19,057 nt of DNA from NCBI GenBank assembly GCA_030740295.1, contig JASLXP010001265.1, positions 1-19,057 of the forward strand. Direction: 5' to 3'. The notes beneath the pieces are model-generated. The model was not told the DNA's origin, did no database searches, and saw nothing but the letters and a program-made list of their open reading frames with translations. The translations under genes were made by a program, and so were the position numbers. Position 1 is the stretch's first letter. Each line of letters starts with the position of its first letter. This stretch comes from Planctomycetota bacterium (GTDB taxonomy: Bacteria; Planctomycetota; PUPC01; JACPCR01). This document shows positions 1-8,068 of the stretch, piece by piece.

Positions 1-456
1 CTGGCAGAATGCTGACCGGGTTCACCTCTGCGGTGGGAGGAATCTCAATTTCTTCTGCAATCTCTTCAGCTTCCTGCAATGTTATCGGCTCCTGCACAGG
101 CAGGCCGCGGCTGGCGTCGTCCAGGGCATTCATGGATTCAAAAAGTTGTTCACGTTTGAGCGGCTTGGCAAGGTAATCGTCCATGCCGGCTTCAAAGCAT
201 CGCTCGCGGAATCCCTTCACTGCATGCGCGGTGATGGCGATGATTGGGACTCGGTGACCCGTGCCATCCTCTTTTTTGCGAATCGCCCGGGTCGTCTCGA
301 AACCATCCATGCCGGGCATCTCGATATCCATCAGGACAATGTCGAAAGACACTCTTCAAAGGCCTCGATGCCTTCCTGACCGTTGTTGGCGACAACGACG
401 GTATGCCCCATCTTCTTCAGCAGATTGACCGCAAACTTCTGATTTATCTTGTTGTC
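1..456 (-). pseudogene. Receiver-domain C-terminal part of a hybrid histidine kinase, frameshifted and cut by the window edge
   Basis: Read on minus, this encodes a CheY-like receiver of the type found at the end of hybrid sensor kinases. The beta1 acidic patch survives only as DNKINQKFAVNLL. The phosphoacceptor segment is [12 protein letters not shown], the conserved Thr is in IIAITAHAV, and the conserved Lys is in DDYLAKPL. An acidic linker ([12 protein letters not shown]) follows and runs off the window at base 1, probably towards an Hpt or second receiver domain. The frame breaks at the TTT run at 345-347. Adding one T gives [16 protein letters not shown], a perfect receiver, so a one-base error in the sequence is likely. 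The N-terminal side is not explained this way: the receiver starts abruptly at its acidic Asp, directly after an Amt-like segment in another frame. The family assignment is firm; whether the gene is really broken is uncertain. Confidence 0.8.
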
Positions 457-620
457 GCAGATACGCAGAAATTCACAATGTTCTTGATCGCCACATTGAT
501 GCTGTTCTTGGAGCGTACAAGCCCCGACTCAACGCAGGTGAACCCGGCCTGCATGTGCAGAACGAGCACCGTGCAGCCGAGCATCCACATGACATCAAGT
601 GCTTCTCTGAACTCGAGCAT
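457..620 (-). pseudogene. N-terminal fragment of an Amt/Mep/Rh-family ammonium transporter or ammonium sensor
   Basis: From ATG at 620 the minus strand encodes about 54 residues that match the first two helices of Amt proteins. It starts MLEFREALDVMWMLG and continues with the hallmark MQAGFTCVESGLVRSKN, then SINVAIKNIVNFCVS. Full Amt proteins have about 11 membrane helices and 400 residues; here the similarity stops at 457-465, where receiver-domain sequence begins in a different frame. The ATG lies 2 bases after the stop of the upstream response-regulator fragment, with a weak GGAAG in front, so the RR-Amt border looks like a native operon junction. Amt domains fused to histidine kinases exist (Ks-Amt5 of Kuenenia stuttgartiensis). 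An Amt-kinase-receiver protein that lost its middle would give exactly this arrangement. That reading is inference. Confidence 0.75.
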
Positions 621-622
621 AA

Positions 623-730
623 TCAGCTTCCGAGAACTCTTCCGACCGCGGCAGGAATTTCATCCGGCTGGAACGGCTTGGCCAGGAAAACCGCACACGG
701 CCGGCGTGTTGGGCCGGGAGCGATATTCTA
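623..730 (-). pseudogene. C-terminal remnant of a response-regulator receiver domain
   Basis: A minus-strand stretch of about 35 codons ends with TGA at 625-623 and reads AVFLAKPFQPDEIPAAVGRVLGS. The LAKPF motif carries the invariant Lys-Pro of receiver domains, and the last residues fit helix 5. An in-frame TAG at about 731-733 closes the frame upstream, so no start codon or earlier part of the domain is present. It sits between the stop of the thioredoxin gene at 769 and the Amt fragment. It is best read as the 3' stub of a truncated single-domain response regulator or hybrid kinase. The fragment is short and identified only by the KPF region. Confidence 0.55.
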
Positions 731-768
731 AACATGTCTCTGTAGAACGAGAAATGTCTGTTCCGGCA

Positions 769-3042
769 TTACTTTTCCGCCAGCAGCTTTTCCGCGTATT
801 TCTGGAACTCGAGGATTCTGCTCATGGGCGGCATGCCCCGTTGCACTTCGCGGACGATTCCTTTTTTGTCCACGATGAAAGTGGTGGGCACACCGGCCAC
901 GCCGCCGTATGCCTTCCTGACTTCTTCCGTCGCCATGAGGAGGGGATACTTGATTTTCTTTTCCTTTCTGAACTCTTTCACTACGTGCTCCTCGCGATCC
1001 GTCGAAAGACCCAGTATCACCAGCCCTTTCTTTGAAAATCGCTCGTGCAGCTCGGAGAGGATCGGAATCTCTGCCCGGCACGGCCCGCACCAGGTTGCCC
1101 AGAAATTGACAAGGCAGACCTTCCCTTTCAGCGCAGACAGTGAGACCCGGTTGCCATCGAGATCCTCGAGTGAAAAGTCCGGCGCCTTTTCGTGAACGAA
1201 TTCCTGTGGTGCCTTCTCTTCTCCTCCCATCATGAACTCCGGTACCAGTTGATCCAATTGGGAAGGCTTGAAGACGAAAACATCGTTCGGCAATGGCGAT
1301 TCAGTCGTTACCCCGGTATGCGTTTCGGTGAACTTCAGCTTTGTGCCGGCAATCCGCTCCAGGTATTCCAGTCGGCCCGAAAGCTTCAGCTTGTCCATAT
1401 CGTATTGGACGGACACCTGACGGATCATGGCATCTTCACCAATCCAGAAATCCACCGGAACAAGCGATTCCTTACCGCCGCCGGTGTGGATGCCGCCCAT
1501 CATCAGCGTGGCCGGTTTCATCAATCTGAACTTCCTGGTCCTGGCATCGCCAAGCAGTTCTTCGCCGAGGTCCTTTATTTCGGTGGCCTCCATGGTCAGC
1601 TCTGCCAGAGGGTCAGGTGCGAACAGGAGCCGCGGCACATAGAGCGACTCAAGGAACACGTCCAAAGGCAGGTAAGCGGAGAAGGAGCCCATGCCCTGTC
1701 CAAGCGGCATCTGCGCATGAACTGATCCGTAGAGCTTTCGGGTCGCTTCATACAAAGTGGAAGTGAGTAACTGCCGCGGAGCGCGGGTCTGTCGATACTG
1801 CCGCATCATTTCCGAGCGCACGGTGAAGGTCTTACCATCAGAAACGATGGCCGATTCAGGCATGGCCGGGCTCTGAATCCGCAGGTTCAGGCGATTCGGC
1901 CGTTCAAACGCGAAACGGATGGGCACATCCAATTGGGCTGCCAGGCCCGGCTTGGAGAGTTCCAGCCGGATGTTCATTTTCGAGCGATAGCTCTTGATGC
2001 GTTTCAGTCCGTCCGCAAACTTTCTGACCATCTCCGGCACTCGAACGGCCGGTACGTCGACATCGAGTGCAGTCTGCGCGCCGGCTCTCACCTCGAACCT
2101 TTGCTGCAGACGAAACTTCCCCTGTCTGCCTGTTCTAAGCTGATACGTGTCCGGAGGCAGCATCAAATGGAATGCGCCTTTCGAATCGGTTCTAACGACG
2201 CCCGCAGGGAGTTTTCCGTTCCAGATTTCCAGATCGGTATCGGCTATCGGTTTGCCCTCTGAGTGGGCTTTGCCCTTGACCTGCTCGAGCTCCGTTTTTT
2301 CCTTCAGAAGGACAACATCTCCCAGCAGGCCCGCGTCTGCGAATTTGAGCGCGCCCATTTTCGACCAGCAGATCCAGGCCGGGCGATCCCTGCGCGAATC
2401 TTTGTCCACGATGACCACCTCGAAACCGAGACGCATGCCCGGCTCGAGCTTTGTGGCGACGTTCGGGTAGTAGTCGAAGGCTTCGATGACCCACTCGCAA
2501 GACGTCACACCATCCTTTCTCGACCACGCGAATTGGGATTGCGTTTTCTCGATGTCGCCGCCATTCAGATACGGATTCTTGTGCTGCATTCCATAAGACC
2601 CTTTACCTGGGACGCCGATGTATTGCAGCGCGGGCAGTTTGGAGGCCGATGCCTTTGCATTTGCGATTTTTCTGCCGCTGTGCCGGCCTTCCACGTAAAT
2701 CTCGAAGGCATCGTTCGTCCACGGATTGCTTCCGTCCGCGACGGCCGCGTCGTCTTTAACGCGTATCGCCAGGTAGAGCACATCATTCTTTGGGTCGTAG
2801 CCGATGCGGAACGCAGCGCTCAGGTCATCGCTGACGCGCAAATCCGCGTGGTCGATATCCGTCGCGCCATAGACGCGCCCGTTCGTGAGGATGGGATACT
2901 GCGGCAGGCCATCAGGCCACTCTTCGAGATTGCCATCAATCGTGATGTCCGCCAGCGGGACAGCATAGGCCGTGTAAGCGCCGTGATGAGCCCAGAGTGC
3001 TTGAGTGCAGCAAAGGCTCACTGCAATGATGATCGACTTCAT
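769..3042 (-). CDS. Exported multidomain thioredoxin (CBM9-like / carboxypeptidase-regulatory-like / LolA-like / TlpA-type)
   Basis: 757 residues from ATG 3042, preferred over an upstream ATG at 3117 because AGGAGG lies just before it and a signal peptide starts there (MKSIIIAVSLCCTQALWA, cut near AHHG). After the signal come: a CBM9-like beta sandwich (about 35-235; TIDGNLEEWPDG, then NDAFEIYVEGR); a carboxypeptidase-regulatory-like repeat (about 255-345; KPIADTDLEIW, DSKGAFHLMLPPDTYQL); a LolA/DUF2092-like region (about 345-590; YRSKMNIRLEL, FERPNRLNLRI); and a C-terminal AhpC/TSA-TlpA thioredoxin (about 617-757). The thioredoxin has WCGPC with cysteines near 652 and 655 and the cis-Pro in GVPTTFIVD. 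It probably acts in the periplasm as a disulfide reductase attached to a carbohydrate- or lipid-sensing scaffold. The DUF2092-thioredoxin pairing is familiar; adding the N-terminal CBM9-like domain is less so. The substrate is unknown. Confidence 0.88.
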   Translation of the reverse strand: MKSIIIAVSLCCTQALWAHHGAYTAYAVPLADITIDGNLEEWPDGLPQYPILTNGRVYGATDIDHADLRVSDDLSAAFRIGYDPKNDVLYLAIRVKDDAAVADGSNPWTNDAFEIYVEGRHSGRKIANAKASASKLPALQYIGVPGKGSYGMQHKNPYLNGGDIEKTQSQFAWSRKDGVTSCEWVIEAFDYYPNVATKLEPGMRLGFEVVIVDKDSRRDRPAWICWSKMGALKFADAGLLGDVVLLKEKTELEQVKGKAHSEGKPIADTDLEIWNGKLPAGVVRTDSKGAFHLMLPPDTYQLRTGRQGKFRLQQRFEVRAGAQTALDVDVPAVRVPEMVRKFADGLKRIKSYRSKMNIRLELSKPGLAAQLDVPIRFAFERPNRLNLRIQSPAMPESAIVSDGKTFTVRSEMMRQYRQTRAPRQLLTSTLYEATRKLYGSVHAQMPLGQGMGSFSAYLPLDVFLESLYVPRLLFAPDPLAELTMEATEIKDLGEELLGDARTRKFRLMKPATLMMGGIHTGGGKESLVPVDFWIGEDAMIRQVSVQYDMDKLKLSGRLEYLERIAGTKLKFTETHTGVTTESPLPNDVFVFKPSQLDQLVPEFMMGGEEKAPQEFVHEKAPDFSLEDLDGNRVSLSALKGKVCLVNFWATWCGPCRAEIPILSELHERFSKKGLVILGLSTDREEHVVKEFRKEKKIKYPLLMATEEVRKAYGGVAGVPTTFIVDKKGIVREVQRGMPPMSRILEFQKYAEKLLAEK

Positions 3043-3168
3043 GAGATCGCCTCCTCTGAAATGGCAGGAGCCAAAGATGTGTAGAGGAATTCGTATAGAA
3101 ACGGATTTGAACCTCAAGCCACCTGACGGTATCGCAGCTTATGAACTCCAGCATTCCTGTCAAAAACG

Positions 3169-3670
3169 ATGAAAGAAGAATGGCTTCAATCCATGGCCGA
3201 CCCGTTTCGCGAGGCCCTGCTGCCAGCAGGGGATGATCTGCCAGAGCGAGTCAAAGCGTGCGCAGAGCCGCTCAGAGATGAGCCTGCTTACGATCCGGAA
3301 GAAATCTGGCGTGCAGCCGAAGCCATCGCCCTCCCCTCTGAATCCAGATTCATGCGGCCCATTCTCGAACGCGCGGTTCGCATCGGCCTCGCACACATTG
3401 AGGCAACTTTCCAGGGCGATCATCCGAAGTACGGAGCGGAGAAATATCAGTGGGCCAGGTGCGATGGTTTCCCGCCGACGATCATCTCGGCTGTGGATGC
3501 TTTGACGCTCTGGGGGATGGCCGAACGGGCGGAACAGCTCATGTCTTACTGGCTGAATCCTGTGCCTGCGGGTCGTCCCACTCCTTGGCGTTTTCGATCT
3601 CAGATTCCGGATTTGGTGGTGAAGAGGAATTCAGATGGGAAACTTATATGCTTGATTCTACTTCTGTGTT
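3169..3670 (+). pseudogene. Unrecognised protein fragment, probably truncated at its 3' end
   Basis: An ATG at 3169 opens a plus-strand frame that runs to 3813, but only the first ~125 residues look like real protein: helical, acidic sequence with IWRAAEAIALPSESRF, LERAVRIGLAHIEATF and DGFPPTIISAVDALTLWG. After MSYWLNP (about 3570) the sequence turns low in recognisable structure and overlaps the next gene by more than 140 bases, which is unusual for a native gene end. The helical repeat with DGFPPTII recalls alpha/alpha-barrel enzymes, but I cannot name a family. There is no convincing ribosome-binding site before 3169. The likeliest reading is a 5' gene fragment, or a gene frameshifted near 3570. 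A complete gene of 214 residues is the alternative. Confidence 0.4.
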
Positions 3671-4597
3671 ATGAGGGAAAGCCAAGTGACATCGTTGATC
3701 AGATTTGCTGGATATCTCACTGTCGCTTTTACAGTCTGGACGGCGAAGGAGGCTTTTGCCGAATCCCTTGCCGGAAAGAGCGTCGAGGTCGTCTCTGCCG
3801 CGGCTCAGGTTAAAGTTGGTCAGAAAGTGGTGGGTGTAGTTCGCAAGGGCCAATTGTTGAAGGTTGTCAAACAGCAGGGCTCGTGGCTTGGTGTGCATTA
3901 CACCGATAAGGCAGGGGCCTCGAAAAAGGGATGGATACAAGTCAGGCACGTTGCATCCAGGAAGTCTGAGACGGCCGTTGCGACCAAGCGCACCGACCCT
4001 CCGATTCAAAAGACGACTGAGCCCAAAACAACGGTAAAGCCTGTACCGGTGCCGAAAATCTCGCTGGAAAGGGCTGTGATGGATTTCAAGAGCGGCTCAA
4101 AGGAAGTGCGGACACGACTCTACAAGCATCTCGAGAAAACCGGAGAGCTTGAGAAAGCCGCCACGAAACTGAATCGAACGGCACTGCCGGTAGCGACAAA
4201 GTACTTCGGGAATTTGAGAGAGACGGGGCGGGAGCAGTTCCTGACCGATTATTATCGTGAAGACTTCATAGAACGGGCAGGCGACCGTGACAAAGCATTC
4301 GACGTGCAGCTCAGCTATGAGAAATATGCGGCGGATTACTCCGGCGTATGGTCAGGCCACTATTATCTGATCCAGACCGGGCTTGTGATCGGCCTGAAGC
4401 CCAAGAGCCGGAAGATAGTCGATCTCATGGACGAGGCCAGACCGGACGAGTTCGGCACACCGGCGTGGGTAAAGTCAGGGCCAATCATCATTCTCACCCC
4501 GGAGAGGGGTAAGTGGAAGATTGCGGCGGTTCAGCGGATGGCGTACGCGTACAACCTTACAAAGATGCTTCGCAGGCAGGCGGAAGAATTGAAGTGA
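3671..4597 (+). CDS. Exported bacterial SH3-domain protein of unknown function
   Basis: 308 residues. The N-terminus is a signal peptide (basic MRESQVTSLIR, hydrophobic FAGYLTVAFTVW, cleavage likely after AFA at residue 30). Residues ~36-94 form a bacterial SH3 fold (SVEVVSAAAQVKVGQKVVG, LLKVVKQQGSWLGV, KKGWIQVRHV), a module usually binding peptidoglycan or periplasmic partners. A Thr/Lys/Pro-rich linker (about 97-133) leads to a charged C-terminal domain of about 170 residues that I do not recognise; it contains LTDYYREDFIERAGDRD and a Tyr-rich stretch (YAADYSGVWSGHYYLIQ). The gene converges with the NtrC-type regulator, the two stops being 9 bases apart. No operon partner is visible, so the role is open: envelope-located, possibly wall-associated. 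Confidence 0.8.
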   Translation: MRESQVTSLIRFAGYLTVAFTVWTAKEAFAESLAGKSVEVVSAAAQVKVGQKVVGVVRKGQLLKVVKQQGSWLGVHYTDKAGASKKGWIQVRHVASRKSETAVATKRTDPPIQKTTEPKTTVKPVPVPKISLERAVMDFKSGSKEVRTRLYKHLEKTGELEKAATKLNRTALPVATKYFGNLRETGREQFLTDYYREDFIERAGDRDKAFDVQLSYEKYAADYSGVWSGHYYLIQTGLVIGLKPKSRKIVDLMDEARPDEFGTPAWVKSGPIIILTPERGKWKIAAVQRMAYAYNLTKMLRRQAEELK

Positions 4598-4606
4598 GAA
4601 ACAGCC

Positions 4607-5943
4607 TCACACATCAATATTGTAATCTTTGAGCTTCTTATAGAGCGTGGCGATCGAGATCTCGAGGATGCGCGATGCCTGGCGCTTGTTGCCGCCGGAT
4701 ACACGAAGCGCGTTCAGAACGGCCGCGTGCTCGTAGTCTTTGAGCCGGCATCCGACGATGGGCTCTTTGGGTGAGGAAGGTGTGGCGGATCGAGTGACTT
4801 CATCGGGCAGGTCTTCGGCGCGGATCTCCTGACCCGGTGCCATGACGAGAGCCCGTTCGACGCAGTTTTCGAGCTCGCGAACATTGCCAGGCCAGTGGTA
4901 GGCAATGAGCTTGGCGAGTGCGTCCGGCGTGAGCGTCTTTGGTTCGATACCGCGATCAGTGAGGTGCGATACGAAATGCTCGAACAGAAGCGGGATGTCT
5001 TCAGTCCTTGACTTCAGAGGCGGCAGGTGAATGGGCAATACGTGCAGGCGGTAAAAAAGGTCCTTGCGGAATTGCCCGTTCTGCAATGCTTGAGTGAGGT
5101 CGCACGTGGTGGCGACCATCAGCCGGGCATTGAGCTTGACCGGTATATCACTCCCTATCGGAAAGAACTCGCCATTCTCGATGACCTGCAAAAGGTCAGC
5201 CTGCAGGTGCCCGGGGATTTCCGTGATCTCATCTAGAAAGAGCGTGCCACTGCCTACTCGTTCCATGAGCCCGCGATAGGATTCGGTTGCACCGGGTGCG
5301 GTGTCGGACTGCCCCCACAGAGCCCTCTCGATAATGTTCGGGTCCATGGCACTGCAACTCAGAGTAACAAATGGTTCGTCGTGACGGGCGCTGAGGCGAT
5401 GGATGCTGCGTGCCAGGAATTCCTTCCCGGTCCCCGAATCGCCCTGGATGAATACGGTGCTGTCAAAATTGGCAGCTCTTTCAACAAAGTCCTTCACCCC
5501 GATCATGGTGGGAGAGCGGCCAATGATTTCCCGAGCCGATTCTGTGGATGCGCGGCGATTCAATTCCTTTACGGTCTGCAGCGAATCCAGTAAGTGAACG
5601 ACTCTTTCGATTTTGAAAGGCTTGGGAAGATAATCGAATGCACCGCATTTGATGGACTCCACGGCAGTTTCAATACTGCCATAGGCGCTCATGATCACGA
5701 CCGGCAGGTCTGCATGAAGTCGGCGAATGGTTTGAAAAAGTTGGAAGCCGTCCATGCCGCCCGGCATTCTGAGGTCGGTAATGACCGCGTCTGTGGTACC
5801 CTGTCTTCAAGCGAACTCAGTGCCTCGGCCGCATTGGATGCCGTGAAAGCAGTCCAGCCGGAAGCCTCAACTGCATCTGTTAAAAGTGCCTGCACTGCAG
5901 GTTCGTCATCCACCACCAAAACTGATTTATCTGCCGGATCCAT
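4607..5943 (-). CDS. NtrC-family response regulator (receiver, AAA+, Fis HTH), frameshifted in the receiver, GAFTGA loop degenerate
   Basis: Start ATG 5943 is set by AGGAGG seven bases upstream. The receiver begins MDPADKSVLVVDDEPAVQ with the acidic pair D12/D13, then the frame breaks at the GGG run 5799-5801. Restoring one G gives EDRGTTDAVITDLRMPGG, with phosphoacceptor D57, S86 and K108 in place and a 445-residue protein. The AAA+ domain has Walker A GDSGTGKE (168-175) and Walker B LFLDE (235-239). The loop that should read GAFTGA instead reads SDTAPGATES (213-222). The C-terminus is a Fis-type HTH (GGNKRQASRILEISIATLYKKL). In this family GAFTGA contacts sigma54, so this protein may bind DNA and ATP yet not activate sigma54 in the usual way. 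No cognate kinase is adjacent. The frameshift is likely a sequence error. Confidence 0.85.
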
Positions 5944-6355
5944 TCGAGTTCCTCCTGAACTGGTTTGCCCGATTGCGGGGCTTGAAGGTGTCAGCAATCT
6001 GCCTAAAGGTGACATTGCTGATAATATCCAATAATCTGTCGACCCGCGCGGGAAAGCAACCCTTAAGCCAAAACTTCAACGCCGTTCAAAAGATACGCGC
6101 AGAGCATTCAGACTTGATATTGCATGAACAGGCCGTCGGCTTATAAGTCGTTTAGATTTTATACTATAGCGCGAAATAGACGGCCCTCTGTGCCTGCCAG
6201 AAATCCGATTGCCTTGCCCTATGGCTTTTTCTTTAGGGTGATGCCGGGATTGGTTTAGGTTAAGGAATATGGTCATCAATGTATGGAATTCCTCCTGCAA
6301 GTGTCCTTTGCATGAACATCTACCTGGGCGGTTGCCCACATAAGAACGCGAAAAA
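5944..6355. other. 412-bp divergent intergenic region between the response regulator and the HIT gene
   Basis: No convincing gene lies here; a minus-strand open frame of 87 codons at 6076-6339 has no ribosome-binding site and no recognisable motif. The region is more AT-rich than its flanks and must carry the promoters of both divergent transcription units. A perfect 10-bp palindrome CCCGCGCGGG sits at 6043-6052 and could be an operator half-pair or chance. TATACT at 6160-6165 is a good -10-like hexamer for plus-strand transcription but has no matching -35 at normal spacing. I see no -24/-12 (sigma54) element. Confidence 0.5.
6160..6165 (+). promoter_or_regulatory. Candidate -10 hexamer upstream of the HIT/dGTPase operon
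   Basis: TATACT matches the TATAAT consensus at five of six positions and lies in the AT-rich core of the divergent region, about 190 bases before the HIT start codon. No TTGACA-like -35 is found 16-18 bases upstream, so it would be a weak or activator-dependent promoter, or not a promoter at all. Confidence 0.2.
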
Positions 6356-6844
6356 ATGAAAAACCTCTGGGCCCCATGGAGACTGGACTACATCCTTGAC
6401 GAAAAGGAGGAGGGCTGCATCTTCTGTCATGCGGTACAAAAGGAAGAAGATAGCACGCGCCATGTGGCCATCCGGGGTGATGCCTGCTTCTGCATTCTCA
6501 ACAAGTTTCCATACAATGTCGGGCATCTGATGATTGCTCCCAACCGGCACGTATCACGCCTCAATGAGCTCGATGAAGCAGAGCTCGTCGAAATGGTCAC
6601 GCTTGCCCAGCGTCTTGAAGACGTGCTGACCCGAATGATGCGGCCCGATGGATTCAATATTGGATTCAATCTCGGCAAGGCAGCAGGCGCGGGCATTGAA
6701 GCTCACCTGCACCTTCATATCGTGCCGCGCTGGGAAGGGGATACGAACTTTATGCCCGTGCTCGGTGATACCCGCGTCGTGCCGCAGGCGCTGGACAAGT
6801 TCTATGACAATCTCATGAACGCACTGGCAGAGGAAACCGAATGA
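6356..6844 (+). CDS. HIT-family nucleotide hydrolase/phosphorylase
   Basis: 162 residues, the usual size of short AP4A-phosphorylase-like HIT proteins. The histidine triad HLHLH is at 117-121 followed by IVPRW; the middle His of such triads is the nucleophile that is transiently nucleotidylated. The N-terminal MKNLWAPWRLDYI and the zinc-type CIFC (21-24), with GHLMIAPNRH downstream, are typical of the bacterial/mycobacterial HIT branch. It probably hydrolyses or phosphorolyses dinucleoside polyphosphates or adenylated by-products in the cytoplasm. Its stop overlaps the start of dgt by four bases (ATGA), so the two are translationally coupled and form a nucleotide-housekeeping pair. No strong ribosome-binding site precedes the ATG. 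The exact substrate cannot be told from sequence. Confidence 0.93.
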   Translation: MKNLWAPWRLDYILDEKEEGCIFCHAVQKEEDSTRHVAIRGDACFCILNKFPYNVGHLMIAPNRHVSRLNELDEAELVEMVTLAQRLEDVLTRMMRPDGFNIGFNLGKAAGAGIEAHLHLHIVPRWEGDTNFMPVLGDTRVVPQALDKFYDNLMNALAEETE

Positions 6845-7989
6845 ATAGAGAAGAACTCGAAGAGCGAGAACGCCGTGAGTTCGCGCCCTACGGAATGAAG
6901 AGCGCGGACAGCCGAGGGCGCGTCCACCCCGATCCCGAACGCTCTTACCGCACTGCTTTCCAGCGCGACCGTGACAGGATTGTGCATTCCACCGCGTTCA
7001 GGCGTCTCGAATACAAGACTCAGGTCTTTGTCAACCACGAGGGGGATTACTATCGCACCCGTCTTACACACACCATGGAAGTGGCCCAACTCTCGCGCAC
7101 GGTGGCGCGGGCCATGGGACTGAATGAAGATCTGGTCGAAGGCATCGCGCTTGCCCATGATTTGGGGCACACGCCCTTCGGACATTCTGGAGAGGATGCT
7201 ATTTCAGAGCTGATGGCCGAGCATGGCGGGTTCGAGCACAACGGCCAAAGCCTGCGGATCGTTGAGAATCTGGAAGTGCGCTATCCGGAGTTCCCCGGGC
7301 TTAATCTCACTTACGAGCTTCGGGAGTCTCTCGTCAAGCATCAGACCAGGTACGACCATCCCGATGCAACGGGGTACCATCCCGACGAGGGGCCGCTGCT
7401 CGAGAGCCAGGTGGTCGATTTCTGTGACAGCATTGCCTACCACAATCATGATATCGACGACGGAGTAAAATCAGGCATGTTGACGGTTGAGGACATGCGC
7501 CAGGTTCCGCTCTTCAAAGAAACCTGGGACATGGTTAAAGAGAGCCATCCCGATTGTGATGAACAGGTCATTTTCCTTTCCACGGTCCGCAAACTCATCG
7601 GCATCACTGTCACAGACCTGATCCATGCCTCGCAAGCGGCTGTCGATTCTCTTGGGATTCAGACAGTCGAAGATGTCCGCAAATGCAAAGAGCCCATTAT
7701 CAGAATGAGCAGTGAATTAAGTGATAAGAAGGATGAATTGGGCGACTTTCTTTTTGACAACCTGTATCGGCATTACCGGGTGGCCAAGATGGCCGAAAAG
7801 GCGAAACGTTTCCTCAGCGAAATGTGGCACGAATATGTCAGGTATTCCGGATCGCTCCCCCCTCGTTTCCAGGAATCGGCGGAAAAAGAGGGTATCCATC
7901 GCGCCGTCTGCGATTACATTGCCGGAATGACCGACCGTTATGCGCAGGAAGAATACCAGCGACTGTTCCATCCGTTTGAACGGATTTGA
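6841..7989 (+). CDS. dgt: Deoxyguanosinetriphosphate triphosphohydrolase-like protein (HD superfamily)
   Basis: 382 residues, matching the type 2 dGTPase-like family in length. It carries the conserved N-terminal RDRDRIVHSTAFRRLEYKTQVF, the metal-binding His77 in RLTHTMEV, His106-Asp107 in AHDLGHTPFGHSGED, and the fourth ligand Asp196 in VVDFCDSIAYHNHDIDD. The reaction is hydrolysis of dNTPs to deoxynucleoside and tripolyphosphate, which tunes dNTP pools; homologues can also limit phage replication. The start ATG overlaps the HIT stop (ATGA), with AGAGGA about seven bases upstream inside the HIT gene. All metal ligands are present, so it should be active. Substrate range (dGTP only or several dNTPs) is not determinable here. 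Confidence 0.95.
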   Translation: MNREELEERERREFAPYGMKSADSRGRVHPDPERSYRTAFQRDRDRIVHSTAFRRLEYKTQVFVNHEGDYYRTRLTHTMEVAQLSRTVARAMGLNEDLVEGIALAHDLGHTPFGHSGEDAISELMAEHGGFEHNGQSLRIVENLEVRYPEFPGLNLTYELRESLVKHQTRYDHPDATGYHPDEGPLLESQVVDFCDSIAYHNHDIDDGVKSGMLTVEDMRQVPLFKETWDMVKESHPDCDEQVIFLSTVRKLIGITVTDLIHASQAAVDSLGIQTVEDVRKCKEPIIRMSSELSDKKDELGDFLFDNLYRHYRVAKMAEKAKRFLSEMWHEYVRYSGSLPPRFQESAEKEGIHRAVCDYIAGMTDRYAQEEYQRLFHPFERI

Positions 7990-8068
7990 AGGCTTCGTTG
8001 GAAATCAGCGGCGGGAAAGGGAGAATCAGGCATTGACCGGTTACATGTCTGTCTGACCCGTTTTCAAG

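Noticed and set aside
3043..3117. Upstream start (ATG 3117) for the thioredoxin fusion
   Set aside because: It would add 25 residues before a clear signal peptide, and AGGAGG sits right before ATG 3042.
4594..4610. GTGAG-aaacagc-CTCAC hairpin between the convergent SH3 and response-regulator genes as a bidirectional terminator
   Set aside because: The stem is only 5 bp, overlaps both stop codons and has no T-run.
7970..7985. ATCCGTT-TG-AACGGAT palindrome at the end of dgt as a terminator
   Set aside because: The loop is too short, it lies within the last codons, and no T-run follows.
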